From a virus: a DNA stretch of 63,122 nucleotides. Below are positions 26,079-34,136 of the stretch, piece after piece. The stretch lies in IMG/VR virus record IMGVR_UViG_3300030380_004631, positions 1-63,122 of that record. One strand, written 5' to 3'. The position numbers were made by a program, and so were the translations under genes. The notes beneath the pieces were generated by a model. That model was not told the origin of the DNA and did no database searches. It saw only the letters and a program-made list of their open reading frames with translations. How positions within the stretch are numbered: the first letter of the stretch is position 1; every line of letters begins with the position of its first letter.

Positions 26079-26458
26079 TAGTGTGCTCCGCTTCCGTTTT
26101 GTCTAACTTTATCTTTTAATACTTCTATATCTTCTAATGCTTTATCTAGCTGTGCTCTTAAAAATTCTATATTAACTTTGTTTGTCATGTTCATCTCTTG
26201 AGTCTCTTCCATTTTCTCTACGGACTTATAAAGATCCTCAATTAAAAAATGTTGCTCCTGATCGGTAGGGACCTGTTCACTTTTTTTAAGCAAATCATTT
26301 TCAAATAATTCTCTTGATGTCTCTAACGATACCAACCTTGCAGTCAGCTCCGTATAAGCGAAGACGCCCATTGCTACGAGCACAATCAGGCTAGCTACCG
26401 TCTTCATCGGCATCTGCACGCGTGCCTCTTCTCCGATGTTGAGTGGTTTATTGGACAT
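26078..26458 (-). CDS. Membrane-anchored coiled-coil protein (holin/spanin-like)
   Basis: 126 residues from the ATG at 26458 (MSNKPLNIGEEARVQMPMKT), which has GGAGG five bases upstream; an in-frame ATG at 26488 would add ten residues but lacks such a site. One transmembrane segment (TVASLIVLVAMGVFAYTEL) is followed by about 75 residues of predicted coiled coil with heptad Leu/Met/Val. The topology fits an inner-membrane spanin or accessory holin near the endolysin. No lipoprotein partner was confirmed. Confidence 0.65.
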   Translation of the reverse strand: MSNKPLNIGEEARVQMPMKTVASLIVLVAMGVFAYTELTARLVSLETSRELFENDLLKKSEQVPTDQEQHFLIEDLYKSVEKMEETQEMNMTNKVNIEFLRAQLDKALEDIEVLKDKVRQNGSGAH

Positions 26459-26546
26459 GTGGTCCTCCACATAAAGCCAAAGTAACAAGCATTATTATTA
26501 ACAAACCTGTAAAGTAATAGTTCATCCTTTGACACTCCATAATCAT
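26448..26546 (-). CDS. Tiny membrane peptide, 32 residues
   Basis: ATG at 26546 overlaps the upstream stop (ATGA); TAA at 26448-26450. MIMECQRMNYYFTGLLIIML then VTLALCGGPHVQ: one hydrophobic segment ending LALCGG, reminiscent of a lipobox. Its coding sequence holds the ribosome-binding site of the coiled-coil membrane gene. A small outer-membrane lipoprotein (o-spanin-like) is conceivable; equally it may be a translational leader. Confidence 0.45.
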   Translation of the reverse strand: MIMECQRMNYYFTGLLIIMLVTLALCGGPHVQ

Positions 26547-26638
26547 TTTTTCTTCTTATCCTTATGAAACAGATTATCTAACAAAGACCAGAGCTTGTCT
26601 AGTAGCCCGAAAAATTTATAAAAAAACCTATCTATCAT
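26543..26638 (-). CDS. Tiny amphipathic peptide, 31 residues
   Basis: ATG at 26638 overlaps the stop of the 221-residue gene and the TGA overlaps the next ATG, giving a chain of ATGA couplings. The product is MIDRFFYKFFGLLDKLWSLL followed by DNLFHKDKKKK, an aromatic, amphipathic helix with a Lys tail. It could sit at the membrane surface; no family recognised. Confidence 0.5.
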   Translation of the reverse strand: MIDRFFYKFFGLLDKLWSLLDNLFHKDKKKK

Positions 26639-27300
26639 TCGTATGTTTTGTCCTCATCTCTCTCTTTTTCATGCATTTCGTAAAACATTTTATTACTATC
26701 TTCCGTAACCATATTACTATCTTCTGCATCCCATATAGTGGTTTGCACAGAATAGTCTGGCCAACTGTTATCAGTAGTAAAACTATTAACATGCCACAAT
26801 ATACGATTATTAGGCTGAGCAGCAAAATTACCGTTATCAAGTGCAAGAATATGTGCACACTTATGCTCTTGAGGTATTTCAGAATGTTCAACATCTAGTA
26901 TATTTGGCTCTGGGTGACCCCAATCTAAAGTAAATAAATATTTGCCGTGATAAAATTTTTTATCTAGTCCTAAATATTTACCTTTTAGACCAGCCAACCA
27001 ATCAAAGCTATGGACACTAGGATAATAACTAAAACAGTTCCACAGTTCCAACTCGTGCGTCTGCATATCCGGCACAGTGGTTCTATCATGCGATTTTTGG
27101 AAAAACGCTGCAATAGGCAATCGCCAAAAGCACGCCCCGTTTGGTAGCATGATGTTAAATAAGATCGCACGCCCTGAAATCGATGTAATACCGAAGACCA
27201 CGCACTCTTCACTTTCTCCCTTGTGTTCTTTAAGATCATATAGATACTCCTTCCTTACCTTACAATATATAGGTGGTGTGTTAGCATTTAAATAAGACAT
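26635..27300 (-). CDS. Conserved-looking hypothetical protein, 221 residues
   Basis: Soluble, rich in Trp, His and Cys (PNGACFWRLPIAAFFQKSHD, FDWLAGLKGKYLGLDKKFYH, HKCAHILALDNGNFAAQPNN). Not low complexity, and with an even composition it looks like a folded protein. It ends in a highly charged tail (HEKERDEDKTYE). One ATG starts directly after the DUF6321-like gene. I do not recognise the family; a virion role is possible. Confidence 0.6.
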   Translation of the reverse strand: MSYLNANTPPIYCKVRKEYLYDLKEHKGESEECVVFGITSISGRAILFNIMLPNGACFWRLPIAAFFQKSHDRTTVPDMQTHELELWNCFSYYPSVHSFDWLAGLKGKYLGLDKKFYHGKYLFTLDWGHPEPNILDVEHSEIPQEHKCAHILALDNGNFAAQPNNRILWHVNSFTTDNSWPDYSVQTTIWDAEDSNMVTEDSNKMFYEMHEKERDEDKTYE

Positions 27301-27627
27301 CTAGCATTTCCATCTTCTCCGTGCTTGTCTTATTCGTGAATTAGGATCATTTCTAGTCTTAGCTGAAGATCTCTTTAATTGTCCGAGTGACCTAGCACAA
27401 TATGATTTTCTTCTCTTTGCAGCAGCTGATCCCTTTTTAACATTTCCCGTCACTGCTGTTTTTAATTTAGAACCTGGATTTGCTCTACGATATGCTGCAA
27501 CTCCCTTTGCAGTCATACCTGCTCCAGATTTTGTTTTTCTGTAATTACCACCCTTACCAGTGGTTCTTCTAATAGGGGTTTCTCCACCTCTACTAAAACC
27601 TAAAACTTTTAAACCGTATTTATTCAT
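27301..27627 (-). CDS. Basic protein, DUF6321-like
   Basis: 108 residues. TGKGGNYRKTKSGAGMTAKG, NPGSKLKTAVTGNVKKGSAA, AKRRKSYCARSLGQLKRSS and a basic C-terminus match the layout of DUF6321 proteins of marine and cyanophage genomes (a single conserved Cys in the KRRKSYCAR segment). Strongly positively charged, so DNA or capsid-interior binding is likely. Overlaps the next structural gene by one base. Confidence 0.65.
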   Translation of the reverse strand: MNKYGLKVLGFSRGGETPIRRTTGKGGNYRKTKSGAGMTAKGVAAYRRANPGSKLKTAVTGNVKKGSAAAKRRKSYCARSLGQLKRSSAKTRNDPNSRIRQARRRWKC

Positions 27628-27947
27628 TAACCTGTAAATGAAACAGTCACTGATGCAGTATTGGTTGCAACTATTCCAAGTCCTTTTTTAAATAAAACAC
27701 CTGAACCTGGAAGGTAAACATCAATACCTTCACTTCCAAAAACAAATCTACCTATTTCAGTAGCTGTTCCGCCTTGTATAGCACCAGATGTAAGTGAATC
27801 ATAAAATATTACAATATTGTTAGTAGCGTTAGTTCCAGCAGCTTGAATTGAAGTTACTCTTAGTCTGCCTGAGTGAACAACAGATCCTGTTGTAGTTACT
27901 TGTTGAAGTAAACCTTGATCACTTGTAAAACTTCCGCCACCACTCAT
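27627..27947 (-). CDS. Small beta-rich capsid/tail-associated protein
   Basis: 106 residues: TSDQGLLQQVTTTGSVVHSG, RLRVTSIQAAGTNATNNIVI, and a C-terminal SGVLFKKGLGIVATNTASVT. Ala/Ser/Thr/Gly-rich strands without enzymatic motifs. Together with the two upstream neighbours it forms a set of three small proteins of similar style (27627-28826), probably virion decoration or fibre-associated proteins. Confidence 0.6.
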   Translation of the reverse strand: MSGGGSFTSDQGLLQQVTTTGSVVHSGRLRVTSIQAAGTNATNNIVIFYDSLTSGAIQGGTATEIGRFVFGSEGIDVYLPGSGVLFKKGLGIVATNTASVTVSFTG

Positions 27948-27949
27948 AA

Positions 27950-28282
27950 TTATCCGTTCTGACCAGTAAGATTAGGTCCAGAAAATTTATCAGTTAATAA
28001 AGTTACGGCTGTAACTTTTGTTGCTGTTGATAAATAAACTCCGTTAGGAAATAAAATACCATCTTCAGGTAATGAAAAATTAATTACATCTCCAGAAGGA
28101 ACATCAGCAGTAAATAAATTTACTCCACCTGATGATGAGTCAGTATTCAATGCTACTTGACCAGCACCTGTACCATCAGAAGCAATAATCATTCCTTTGA
28201 GTCTAATTGGTGCAGCAATCACTACAGTAGAAGTTGCTGTTCCAACTATTCTTGTTGCTTGTATATCAGCTTTAATAGCCAT
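27950..28282 (-). CDS. Small beta-rich structural protein
   Basis: 110 residues from ATG 28282 (MAIKADIQATRIVGTATSTV), chosen because GGAGAA lies six bases upstream; an earlier start would add 13 residues without a site. LKGMIIASDGTGAGQVALNT and DEDGILFPNGVYLS-like strands resemble its neighbour at 27627-27947, suggesting divergence from a common small virion protein. Function inferred as structural. Confidence 0.62.
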   Translation of the reverse strand: MAIKADIQATRIVGTATSTVVIAAPIRLKGMIIASDGTGAGQVALNTDSSSGGVNLFTADVPSGDVINFSLPEDGILFPNGVYLSTATKVTAVTLLTDKFSGPNLTGQNG

Positions 28283-28331
28283 AAAAATTTCTCCTTTGTT
28301 CGTGGCTCCCGAAGGAGCCACTAATTACTTA

Positions 28332-28826
28332 TTAGCCTATTTTACCGTCATCTTTTACATAGTAGTAAATGATTCCAGTTACTGTTCCGCCAGTTGCTGC
28401 TGAAGCACCTTGTCCACCAACAATTTTTATAATTTCAGTTGCTGGTAAAGCTAGGTTTCCTAAAGAAGCTCCTGAAGTTGAATCACCACCCCAAACGGTT
28501 GCAATTCCACCATCAGCATCTGCTTCATTTAAAAGACCGTCAACATCAACAAAGTCTGTTCCACCATCAAGGTCAGTGTAACCCATATCAACAGTTGGGT
28601 TAGTACCACCTGTTGCTGCACCGTTAAAAGTAATTCCTGTAACGATTGCATTTTTTGGAAGAACAACTTTTCTTGTATCAGTTGCTGATACTTGCACATC
28701 AGTTCCCTGAGCTGCAGTTGGCACAAAATAAAATTGAGCCTGTAAGCTTACTGAACCTGCGTAAGTTGTTTTTGTACTATCTCCACCGCCAGATCTGACG
28801 TTAGATAGAAATGTTGTATTAGCCAT
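28332..28826 (-). CDS. Structural protein, 164 residues
   Basis: TTFLSNVRSGGGDSTKTTYA, FVPTAAQGTDVQVSATDTRK, VVLPKNAIVTGITFNGAATG and a Gly/Asp-rich middle, ending VTGIIYYYVKDDG. Beta-sandwich-like pattern, preceded by AAGGAG. It lies just downstream of the capsid gene and its terminator, so its expression level may be set separately from the capsid. Likely head decoration or tail component; no motif proves it. Confidence 0.65.
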   Translation of the reverse strand: MANTTFLSNVRSGGGDSTKTTYAGSVSLQAQFYFVPTAAQGTDVQVSATDTRKVVLPKNAIVTGITFNGAATGGTNPTVDMGYTDLDGGTDFVDVDGLLNEADADGGIATVWGGDSTSGASLGNLALPATEIIKIVGGQGASAATGGTVTGIIYYYVKDDGKIG

Positions 28827-28921
28827 AATTTTCTCCTTTGTATAGCTGCTAATTTGTAGTCTCTATACCGTCTGCTTAGTCAGTCTACAAATTATATTAT
28901 CTAAGTGTTTTAATTATACAT

Positions 28922-28954
28922 AAAAAAAAGGGCGATGTAAAACACCGCCCTTTT
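28922..28954 (-). terminator. Rho-independent terminator behind the major capsid gene
   Basis: On the minus strand the sequence reads GGGCGGTGT, a three-base T loop, then ACATCGCCC, followed by eight T (28922-28929). The nine-base stem has one G-U pair. It begins 24 bp after the capsid stop, so part of the head transcript probably ends here and downstream genes are expressed less or from another promoter. Confidence 0.88.
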
Positions 28955-28977
28955 AAAGTAAATACTAGTTGTATTTA

Positions 28978-29895
28978 TTAGCTAGTTGGTAAATTTCCGT
29001 TACCAAAAATACATCTTGGATCAGAAAATCCAAAAGAGTATCTTTCTCTAGCTTTAAATCTCATGTTGCCAGTATCGAAGTCACCTTCCATTGCAGTTTT
29101 GATTGGTGATCTAACGAAGTATTTTAATCCGTTAGGCACATCAGTCAATAAGAAGAATGCGTCTGTGTCAGTTAAAAAGTTATTAACTCTGTAACCTTCA
29201 GGGACCATTCCCATATTGTTAATTGCATTGATGTCGTTGTCGGCAGTTCCAACTCTCATTGGAGACTTCATGATTCTTTCAGCAGTAAATTGTAATTCTT
29301 TTGGAATTATCATTTTTCTACCTGTAGAAGCAATTTTTAAGCCTCTTTCGTCAACAAAACCAGCAATGTCAATTAATGACTGCTCAAGCGAAGTTTCATT
29401 CAAGTCTGCAGCAGTTGCAAGAACATTTGAAAAGACACCACCAGTAGCTAGTGGGTGAGAAGCATTAATTAATGATACTCCGTCTCCACCTGTTACAGTA
29501 GCAACTTGTGCATTGTTCAAAACATTTGCAGCTTTAGTCTGCTTCGTGTTTGCCATAGATCTTGCAAGAGCTCTTGTGTATCTTCCTGCTAATCTATCGT
29601 ATAGGTTATCTTCGATTGCTTCCTCAGTGATAGAGAATGCTAATGCGATTGTTTCGTGGTTGTATCTTGCTGTGAAAGTTTCACCCGCAGTATCAAACAC
29701 TACTCCAGCACCTTCTTGTTTAGTTGGTGCAGAAGCAAAACCGCTTAACATTACTTCCTCTTCGAAAGCTCTGTCAGATGTTTCAGTAGAAAAAATTTCA
29801 GCATGCTGATTTTCATATCTACTATATTCCAGGCCGAATAAAGCATTCAAACCTGGCTCTAGTTCTTTAACTAGTTGGGATCGTGATATAGCCAT
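28978..29895 (-). CDS. Major capsid protein
   Basis: 305 residues. LVKELEPGLNALFGLEYSRY, ETFTARYNHETIALAFSITE, EEAIEDNLYDRLAGRYTRAL, NASHPLATGGVFSNVLA and MIIPKELQFTAERIMKSP follow the pattern of HK97-fold capsid proteins of the Mu gpT/phage major head type. Even charge distribution, high Ala/Thr and a strong AAGGAG site fit high expression. Its neighbours (accessory protein, scaffold, terminator) support the call. Confidence 0.88.
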   Translation of the reverse strand: MAISRSQLVKELEPGLNALFGLEYSRYENQHAEIFSTETSDRAFEEEVMLSGFASAPTKQEGAGVVFDTAGETFTARYNHETIALAFSITEEAIEDNLYDRLAGRYTRALARSMANTKQTKAANVLNNAQVATVTGGDGVSLINASHPLATGGVFSNVLATAADLNETSLEQSLIDIAGFVDERGLKIASTGRKMIIPKELQFTAERIMKSPMRVGTADNDINAINNMGMVPEGYRVNNFLTDTDAFFLLTDVPNGLKYFVRSPIKTAMEGDFDTGNMRFKARERYSFGFSDPRCIFGNGNLPTS

Positions 29896-29907
29896 AGTTT
29901 ATTCTCC

Positions 29908-30492
29908 TTATGCTAAGCCTGTGCCACTTCTGTAGAAGTGATTGTTGATTCTAACAAGAATATTAGCATTTGCAGCCGTAGTATCCGAATTGTTTGGATC
30001 CTGCGAAATGTCAATTGCTTGTACTGCGAAAGTAGTTGCAATACCTGAAGCACCAACATCAAGTTGAGCTTTAGATAGTCCTGTTTGTGTAACACCAGTA
30101 GTGTTTACAACTGAGTAGTTCTTATATAGATCCGCTCTCGTGAAAGCCGCGTCTGCATCTGCTAAGAATACTGCATCTGGATCATCAACAACAAAGGCAG
30201 TAATATCGCCTTGAGTTGGTGTAATTCCACCAGGGTAGAAATTCTTATAAGTCGGCTTTTGAGTAGTTGGATCATTATAAAAGCATCCGTTGAAAACGCC
30301 CACAATAGCATCACTAGTACCACCAGTATGTTTTTCAATATTTCCAGTAGAAGTAGGGATAACCATATCTCCTTGGAAAATTAAAGTAGCATATCCAGGT
30401 TTAACTGTGTATCTATTTTGAGCACCTACTAATGGTGTGCCGTCTAGTTTTCTGTAAGGTCTAAGACCGAACTTTTCTAACACGTTTGCCAT
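29908..30492 (-). CDS. Capsid-associated (decoration) protein candidate
   Basis: 194 residues. KFGLRPYRKLDGTPLVGAQN, VKPGYATLIFQGDMVIPTST, GGTSDAIVGVFNGCFYND and ILVRINNHFYRSGTGLA are beta-rich with conserved-looking Gly turns. It sits just upstream of the capsid gene with a separate AAGGAG site, the usual position of a decoration or stabilising protein. No enzymatic motif. Confidence 0.68.
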   Translation of the reverse strand: MANVLEKFGLRPYRKLDGTPLVGAQNRYTVKPGYATLIFQGDMVIPTSTGNIEKHTGGTSDAIVGVFNGCFYNDPTTQKPTYKNFYPGGITPTQGDITAFVVDDPDAVFLADADAAFTRADLYKNYSVVNTTGVTQTGLSKAQLDVGASGIATTFAVQAIDISQDPNNSDTTAANANILVRINNHFYRSGTGLA

Positions 30493-30555
30493 AGTTGTTT
30501 TCTCCTTTAACTTATTTATTTAATCCAAGCTATCTAGGTAGGTAATGCAAAAAAA

Positions 30556-31029
30556 TTATTTTTTACTTTTCTGACTACCACCAAAGGTAACTCTAGACTG
30601 TCTATCAATATTGATAGGCATGTCCGGGTGTTGTTCCTTCATAAGATCTCTGTCCACCGCGTCTGTTCTGTCTTGAGTTATTTTTTTAAAATACTCAGCA
30701 CGACTTCTTAAAATCTCTTCCGGTATCCTTGCCAACACAAGGCCTCCAATTCCGATTAAACCAGCGTGTTGTCCGAGTTGGATTACAGGAAAATCATTTT
30801 CACCAATTTCACTTTTCAATGTATCGGCTCTAACAAATTCCCAGCCCTCTCGTAGTTTCTTAGATACATTACCTGGATCTTCGAAACCATTTGCCGAAGT
30901 TCTTACCCATCTATGTGAGTATCCCTGTGGCGGCACTGGTGCATCCAAACTGGATGGTGGAGTCCAATCTTTTTTACGAGCTAGTTTTTGCCTCGTATCA
31001 GACTCGCGTGAAGTTTTTATAGATGTCAT
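30556..31029 (-). CDS. Head-module hypothetical protein, 157 residues
   Basis: Basic N-terminus (SRESDTRQKLARKKDWTPPS), then VPPQGYSHRWVRTSANGFED, a hydrophobic central strand region (QHAGLIGIGGLVLARIPEEI) and a charged helical C-terminus. It starts one base after the scaffold gene stop, so translation is coupled. Such small proteins between scaffold and capsid genes occur in several marine phages, but I know of no assigned function. Confidence 0.62.
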   Translation of the reverse strand: MTSIKTSRESDTRQKLARKKDWTPPSSLDAPVPPQGYSHRWVRTSANGFEDPGNVSKKLREGWEFVRADTLKSEIGENDFPVIQLGQHAGLIGIGGLVLARIPEEILRSRAEYFKKITQDRTDAVDRDLMKEQHPDMPINIDRQSRVTFGGSQKSKK

Positions 31030-31030
31030 A

Positions 31031-32035
31031 TTATGCTCCTTCCTTCACGTATTTTGCGTATTCCTCTAGTGGCACCCCTAATTTCTTAGCGATAACTACC
31101 TGCGATTTGGTGAGTTTCACAGACTTGCGTCCTCCAGATCTACGACTAACAGAAGCAACATTTTGGACGGGCTCACGTGTACTTTGTTTTACTTCAGTCG
31201 TTTCTTGAGCAAATTTCTGAGGGAAATACTCCTTCATACGTTTGTTGATTTGATTATAGTATTCATCACTCTCTGCGTCAATTCCCTGCTGTATAAGGTC
31301 TTCATGTATTCCCATTGCAGCAGATGTTAAAACTCTATCAGTGCCAAACCATTCGTTCTCTTCAGCCCAACCTTGAGCTTTACGACTAATTTGTGGCTGT
31401 GGAGCTTCTTGACCTTGCTCTTGCACAGGTTGTGATTCTACTTCTTTTTTCTTTGCCTCTTTTTCACCAAGCGACATTGAAACTTTTTCTTTCTCAACTG
31501 CTAATTTAGTAAGGCTATCTTGAGCCTCTAAAATAGCATCTGTATCTTGAGAATCTAAAGCAGTTTTTAGGGCAGTTTTTGCCTTATCTCTTTCTGCTTC
31601 TATTCTTGCTTCATACTCTTTGAGATAATTAGTATCTTTCTCTTCAAATTGACTTTGAACAGAGTCATACTTATTTTTTAAACCTTTAGCATAATCAAGT
31701 GCAGCTCTTTCTTTACGTTCAGCTTCCTTAATTTGAAAGGTAAGTTTTTTTATTCGTTTTTGAACTTTCTCGGAGTAACCTTGCAAGTCATCATCAGATG
31801 CTGCAACTTCTTCCTTCTGTTCAACTTTTGCTTCTGGTTCTTTCTCAGCTTCTTTTGCTTCGTTTAAAAGTTCCTTTGCAGTTTTTTGATTTGAAACATC
31901 TGTATAACCTAAGTCTACATCTTCTTTTTTTTCAAAAGCAGTTGTATCTTCATTTGGTGTTTCGATTGTAATAGTTTCGTCTTTAACGCCATCAGTATCT
32001 AATTCAACTTCTGGATTTTTATTTTCTTCAGCCAT
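31031..32035 (-). CDS. Scaffolding protein
   Basis: 334 residues, very acidic N-terminal third, then a long predicted coiled coil (about residues 85-200, VQKRIKKLTFQIKEAERKER and KEEDTNYLKEYEARIEAERD-like heptads), then a basic C-terminal segment (SRRSGGRKSVKLTKSQVVIA) that would bind the capsid protein. High Glu/Lys/Ala and no Cys are typical of scaffolds. It precedes the capsid gene and follows the GroES-like gene. Confidence 0.78.
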   Translation of the reverse strand: MAEENKNPEVELDTDGVKDETITIETPNEDTTAFEKKEDVDLGYTDVSNQKTAKELLNEAKEAEKEPEAKVEQKEEVAASDDDLQGYSEKVQKRIKKLTFQIKEAERKERAALDYAKGLKNKYDSVQSQFEEKDTNYLKEYEARIEAERDKAKTALKTALDSQDTDAILEAQDSLTKLAVEKEKVSMSLGEKEAKKKEVESQPVQEQGQEAPQPQISRKAQGWAEENEWFGTDRVLTSAAMGIHEDLIQQGIDAESDEYYNQINKRMKEYFPQKFAQETTEVKQSTREPVQNVASVSRRSGGRKSVKLTKSQVVIAKKLGVPLEEYAKYVKEGA

Positions 32036-32044
32036 TTGTCCTCC

Positions 32045-32497
32045 TTAATAATGGTGCAAAATATCGTTAGGGTCTTTAATATTGGCAATGATCTCATCAT
32101 CATTCAATATTCTTACTTCCCCTCCGTCTATTTTGAATCTTGAACCTGCATACCTACTAAAAATTACCCATTCATTTAGTTTGCACCAAGGTCCTTTTGA
32201 GAATTTATCTTTATCTTGATAACAAAGATCTCCCATTTTCAATACAAGACCACATACTGTAGTCATTTGTATTGTTTCTTGTGTCGTATCAGATAACCAC
32301 AAACCACCTTTGGTTTTTTTAGGACCAGCATAGGGTAATACTAATAATCTGTATCCTGTAGGTGTTGGTAGACTATCTAATGTTGATTTTTTGATCGCTT
32401 TAGGATCAAGGACTGTTTTGACTTCTTCTTCGCTTTTATAAGCGTTTAAAAGTGCTTCAGTCCGTTTCGGTGTCTCCGTGGACTTGTTCATCTTCAT
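32045..32497 (-). CDS. GroES-like co-chaperonin
   Basis: 150 residues. PTGYRLLVLPYAGPKKTKGG LWLSDTTQE is the Cpn10 opening strand, LKMGDLCYQDKDKFSKGPWC and EWVIFSRYAGSRFKIDG the second half, and GGEVRILNDDEIIANI the final strand; compare E. coli GroES VLLPE..KETKSAGGIVLT and GDxVxFNxxYGxxxxK. The mobile-loop segment (GLWLSDTTQETIQ) is longer and differs from GroES. It lies directly before the scaffold gene, so it may steer host GroEL towards capsid folding, like T4 gp31. The ORF start overlaps the upstream gene by 41 bp. Confidence 0.85.
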   Translation of the reverse strand: MKMNKSTETPKRTEALLNAYKSEEEVKTVLDPKAIKKSTLDSLPTPTGYRLLVLPYAGPKKTKGGLWLSDTTQETIQMTTVCGLVLKMGDLCYQDKDKFSKGPWCKLNEWVIFSRYAGSRFKIDGGEVRILNDDEIIANIKDPNDILHHY

Positions 32498-32675
32498 ACT
32501 CCGTGTTTGTCAGCAGGTCTTTTAGATCCTGTTGCAGATCTTCTAATGATCTGATTTGACCTCTAACATATTGTAGTTTCTCCATAGTGTCAACACCATA
32601 TATAGCGTGGTCTTTGAGTTGTTGAAGACTTTTCTTAATTCTTCTTTGTACTAATGAAATTGTATCTATATCCAT
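32457..32675 (-). CDS. Small coiled-coil protein
   Basis: 72 residues: VQRRIKKSLQQLKDHAIYGV then EKLQYVRGQIRSLEDLQQDL, a helical hairpin pattern ending in an acidic tail. It shares one base with the methyltransferase-glycosyltransferase gene and overlaps the GroES-like gene by 41 bp. Function unknown. Confidence 0.6.
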   Translation of the reverse strand: MDIDTISLVQRRIKKSLQQLKDHAIYGVDTMEKLQYVRGQIRSLEDLQQDLKDLLTNTEYEDEQVHGDTETD

Positions 32676-33820
32676 TAAGTTAATTTCAAACTGTTAAAAT
32701 GTTCATCTTCCAACATATCAATAACTTTTTTTGAATGTGGATATGGATCATCTGCTTTGTACCAATGATAAATGTAAATACCATTAACTACATGAAACTC
32801 ATGACCACCTTCTACAATTTTTTTATGTATTAAATTGTCTTGGCCAAGTGTATCTCCTGTATATGGAAAGCCACCAAGATGTTTCATTGTTCCAATGTGA
32901 ACACATAGGAATGTTCCTGAGTAATGTCCTACTTCTTTTGGGTTAATATGTAATGAAGTTTTACCCCATTGTGCTTTTGCTAGTCTTTTGCCTAATTTTC
33001 TGTGATAAGTCATATCATGATTATGTGGATCTACTCCAGGAATCATCTGTCTCAAACTTGCAAGTCTATTTACCCTACAAGTAAATGCTTTGCCTTTTGG
33101 ATTGTCCATTATTGCTTGCTGCAACTGTAAGTACCAATCATAACAACAAAACATAGCATCATGATCTATTATTGCTAACCAATCATTATCATCATGTTGA
33201 TTTAAACAATCGTTATAGGCTGATCCCATACATCTTCTACCAAACTCATTATCATCCCAAGCTATGTGAGTCCAAATCCTAGGTTTACTTTTTTTAATAC
33301 CCCAAAAATATAAATCTTTGTGAGTTTTTTCATAAGTAAATTCAAAATCTACAAATATTTTTTCTATATCTAATACTTCTCTAACATCTGCCTCAGTTAA
33401 ATTTTTATAATAGTCAGACCACTCACCTTGTAGTAAAGGTGCATCTGATGGAGATGTTCTTCTAGTTCCATGCTCAGCTCTTCCTGTAGAGGCACAAGTA
33501 AACATAAACAATCCACCTGGTTTAAGTAAATTTACGCAGTTTCTTAATGTATCTCTGTAATACATGTCGTGCTCAAAACATTCTGTGCTAACTACAATGT
33601 CAAACTTGATATCAGAAACAAATTCGTGACCCTTACAAACAAAATCTACATTGGGTCCTTCACCAACATCTATTCCTATATACTTTGCGTTTTCAAAAAG
33701 AAATCTAGTATTACCATTTATATCTAATGATCCAATATCGAGTACGCTGCAATTTTTAAAATGAGGTTCAAACTTTGTTTTTACAGATTCTAAAAAATTT
33801 ACCTGCTGTTGGTGAGCCAT
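32675..33820 (-). CDS. Methyltransferase-glycosyltransferase fusion
   Basis: 381 residues, two domains. Residues 20-175 are a class I methyltransferase: CSVLDIGSLDINGNT (motif I region, 25-37), acidic Asp51 after YIGIDVG, DIVVSTECFEHDMYY and LLKPGGLFMFTCAS. Residues 182-360 resemble a GT-A glycosyltransferase: IAWDDNEFGRRCMGSAYND, then DWLAIIDHDAMFCCYDWYL with DHD at 219-221, and FTCRVNRLASLRQMIPGVD. One chain could extend and cap a glycan. It sits in the head module, away from the other sugar genes. Confidence 0.82.
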   Translation of the reverse strand: MAHQQQVNFLESVKTKFEPHFKNCSVLDIGSLDINGNTRFLFENAKYIGIDVGEGPNVDFVCKGHEFVSDIKFDIVVSTECFEHDMYYRDTLRNCVNLLKPGGLFMFTCASTGRAEHGTRRTSPSDAPLLQGEWSDYYKNLTEADVREVLDIEKIFVDFEFTYEKTHKDLYFWGIKKSKPRIWTHIAWDDNEFGRRCMGSAYNDCLNQHDDNDWLAIIDHDAMFCCYDWYLQLQQAIMDNPKGKAFTCRVNRLASLRQMIPGVDPHNHDMTYHRKLGKRLAKAQWGKTSLHINPKEVGHYSGTFLCVHIGTMKHLGGFPYTGDTLGQDNLIHKKIVEGGHEFHVVNGIYIYHWYKADDPYPHSKKVIDMLEDEHFNSLKLT

Positions 33821-33829
33821 GCATGGTTT

Positions 33830-34009
33830 TTAGCCGATATTTTTAGTATTTGCAACTTTGTTTTTATTGATACCCTTTTTAATTACATATTCTTGAGTAC
33901 CATTTGCTCCAGTTTCTACCTCTGATTTTAAATCCTTAAATAGAAGCTTTTCTTTGCGTATTTTAGCAGTATTTGCAGAATACGTTGTCAGTAATTTAGT
34001 GTCTCTCAT
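33830..34009 (-). CDS. Small basic hypothetical protein
   Basis: 59 residues from ATG 34009 (MRDTKLLTTYSANTAKIRKE); an upstream Met at 34054 would lie within the preceding small gene, so the later start is preferred. Lys-rich, followed by IKKGINKNKVANTKNIG. It overlaps the upstream stop by 14 bp. No recognised domain. Confidence 0.5.
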   Translation of the reverse strand: MRDTKLLTTYSANTAKIRKEKLLFKDLKSEVETGANGTQEYVIKKGINKNKVANTKNIG

Positions 34010-34136
34010 ATATATTCTTGATCTTACCTTGAGCTTTAAGTTTTTTAAGATCACCTTTTGTAAGTTTAGTTAAATCTATTTTAACTTCTTCATATTGTCT
34101 TCTTGGTTTAAAAATATTTTTAATCCATCTCCACAT
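33996..34136 (-). CDS. Small basic protein, 46 residues
   Basis: ATG 34136 overlaps the stop of the DUF5872-like gene (TAATG-type junction); TAA at 33996-33998. MWRWIKNIFKPRRQYEEVKI then DLTKLTKGDLKKLKAQGKIK. The Trp-rich basic start looks like a membrane-surface or nucleic-acid-binding helix. It completes the chain of coupled small genes between holin and methyltransferase. Confidence 0.68.
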   Translation of the reverse strand: MWRWIKNIFKPRRQYEEVKIDLTKLTKGDLKKLKAQGKIKNIYERH

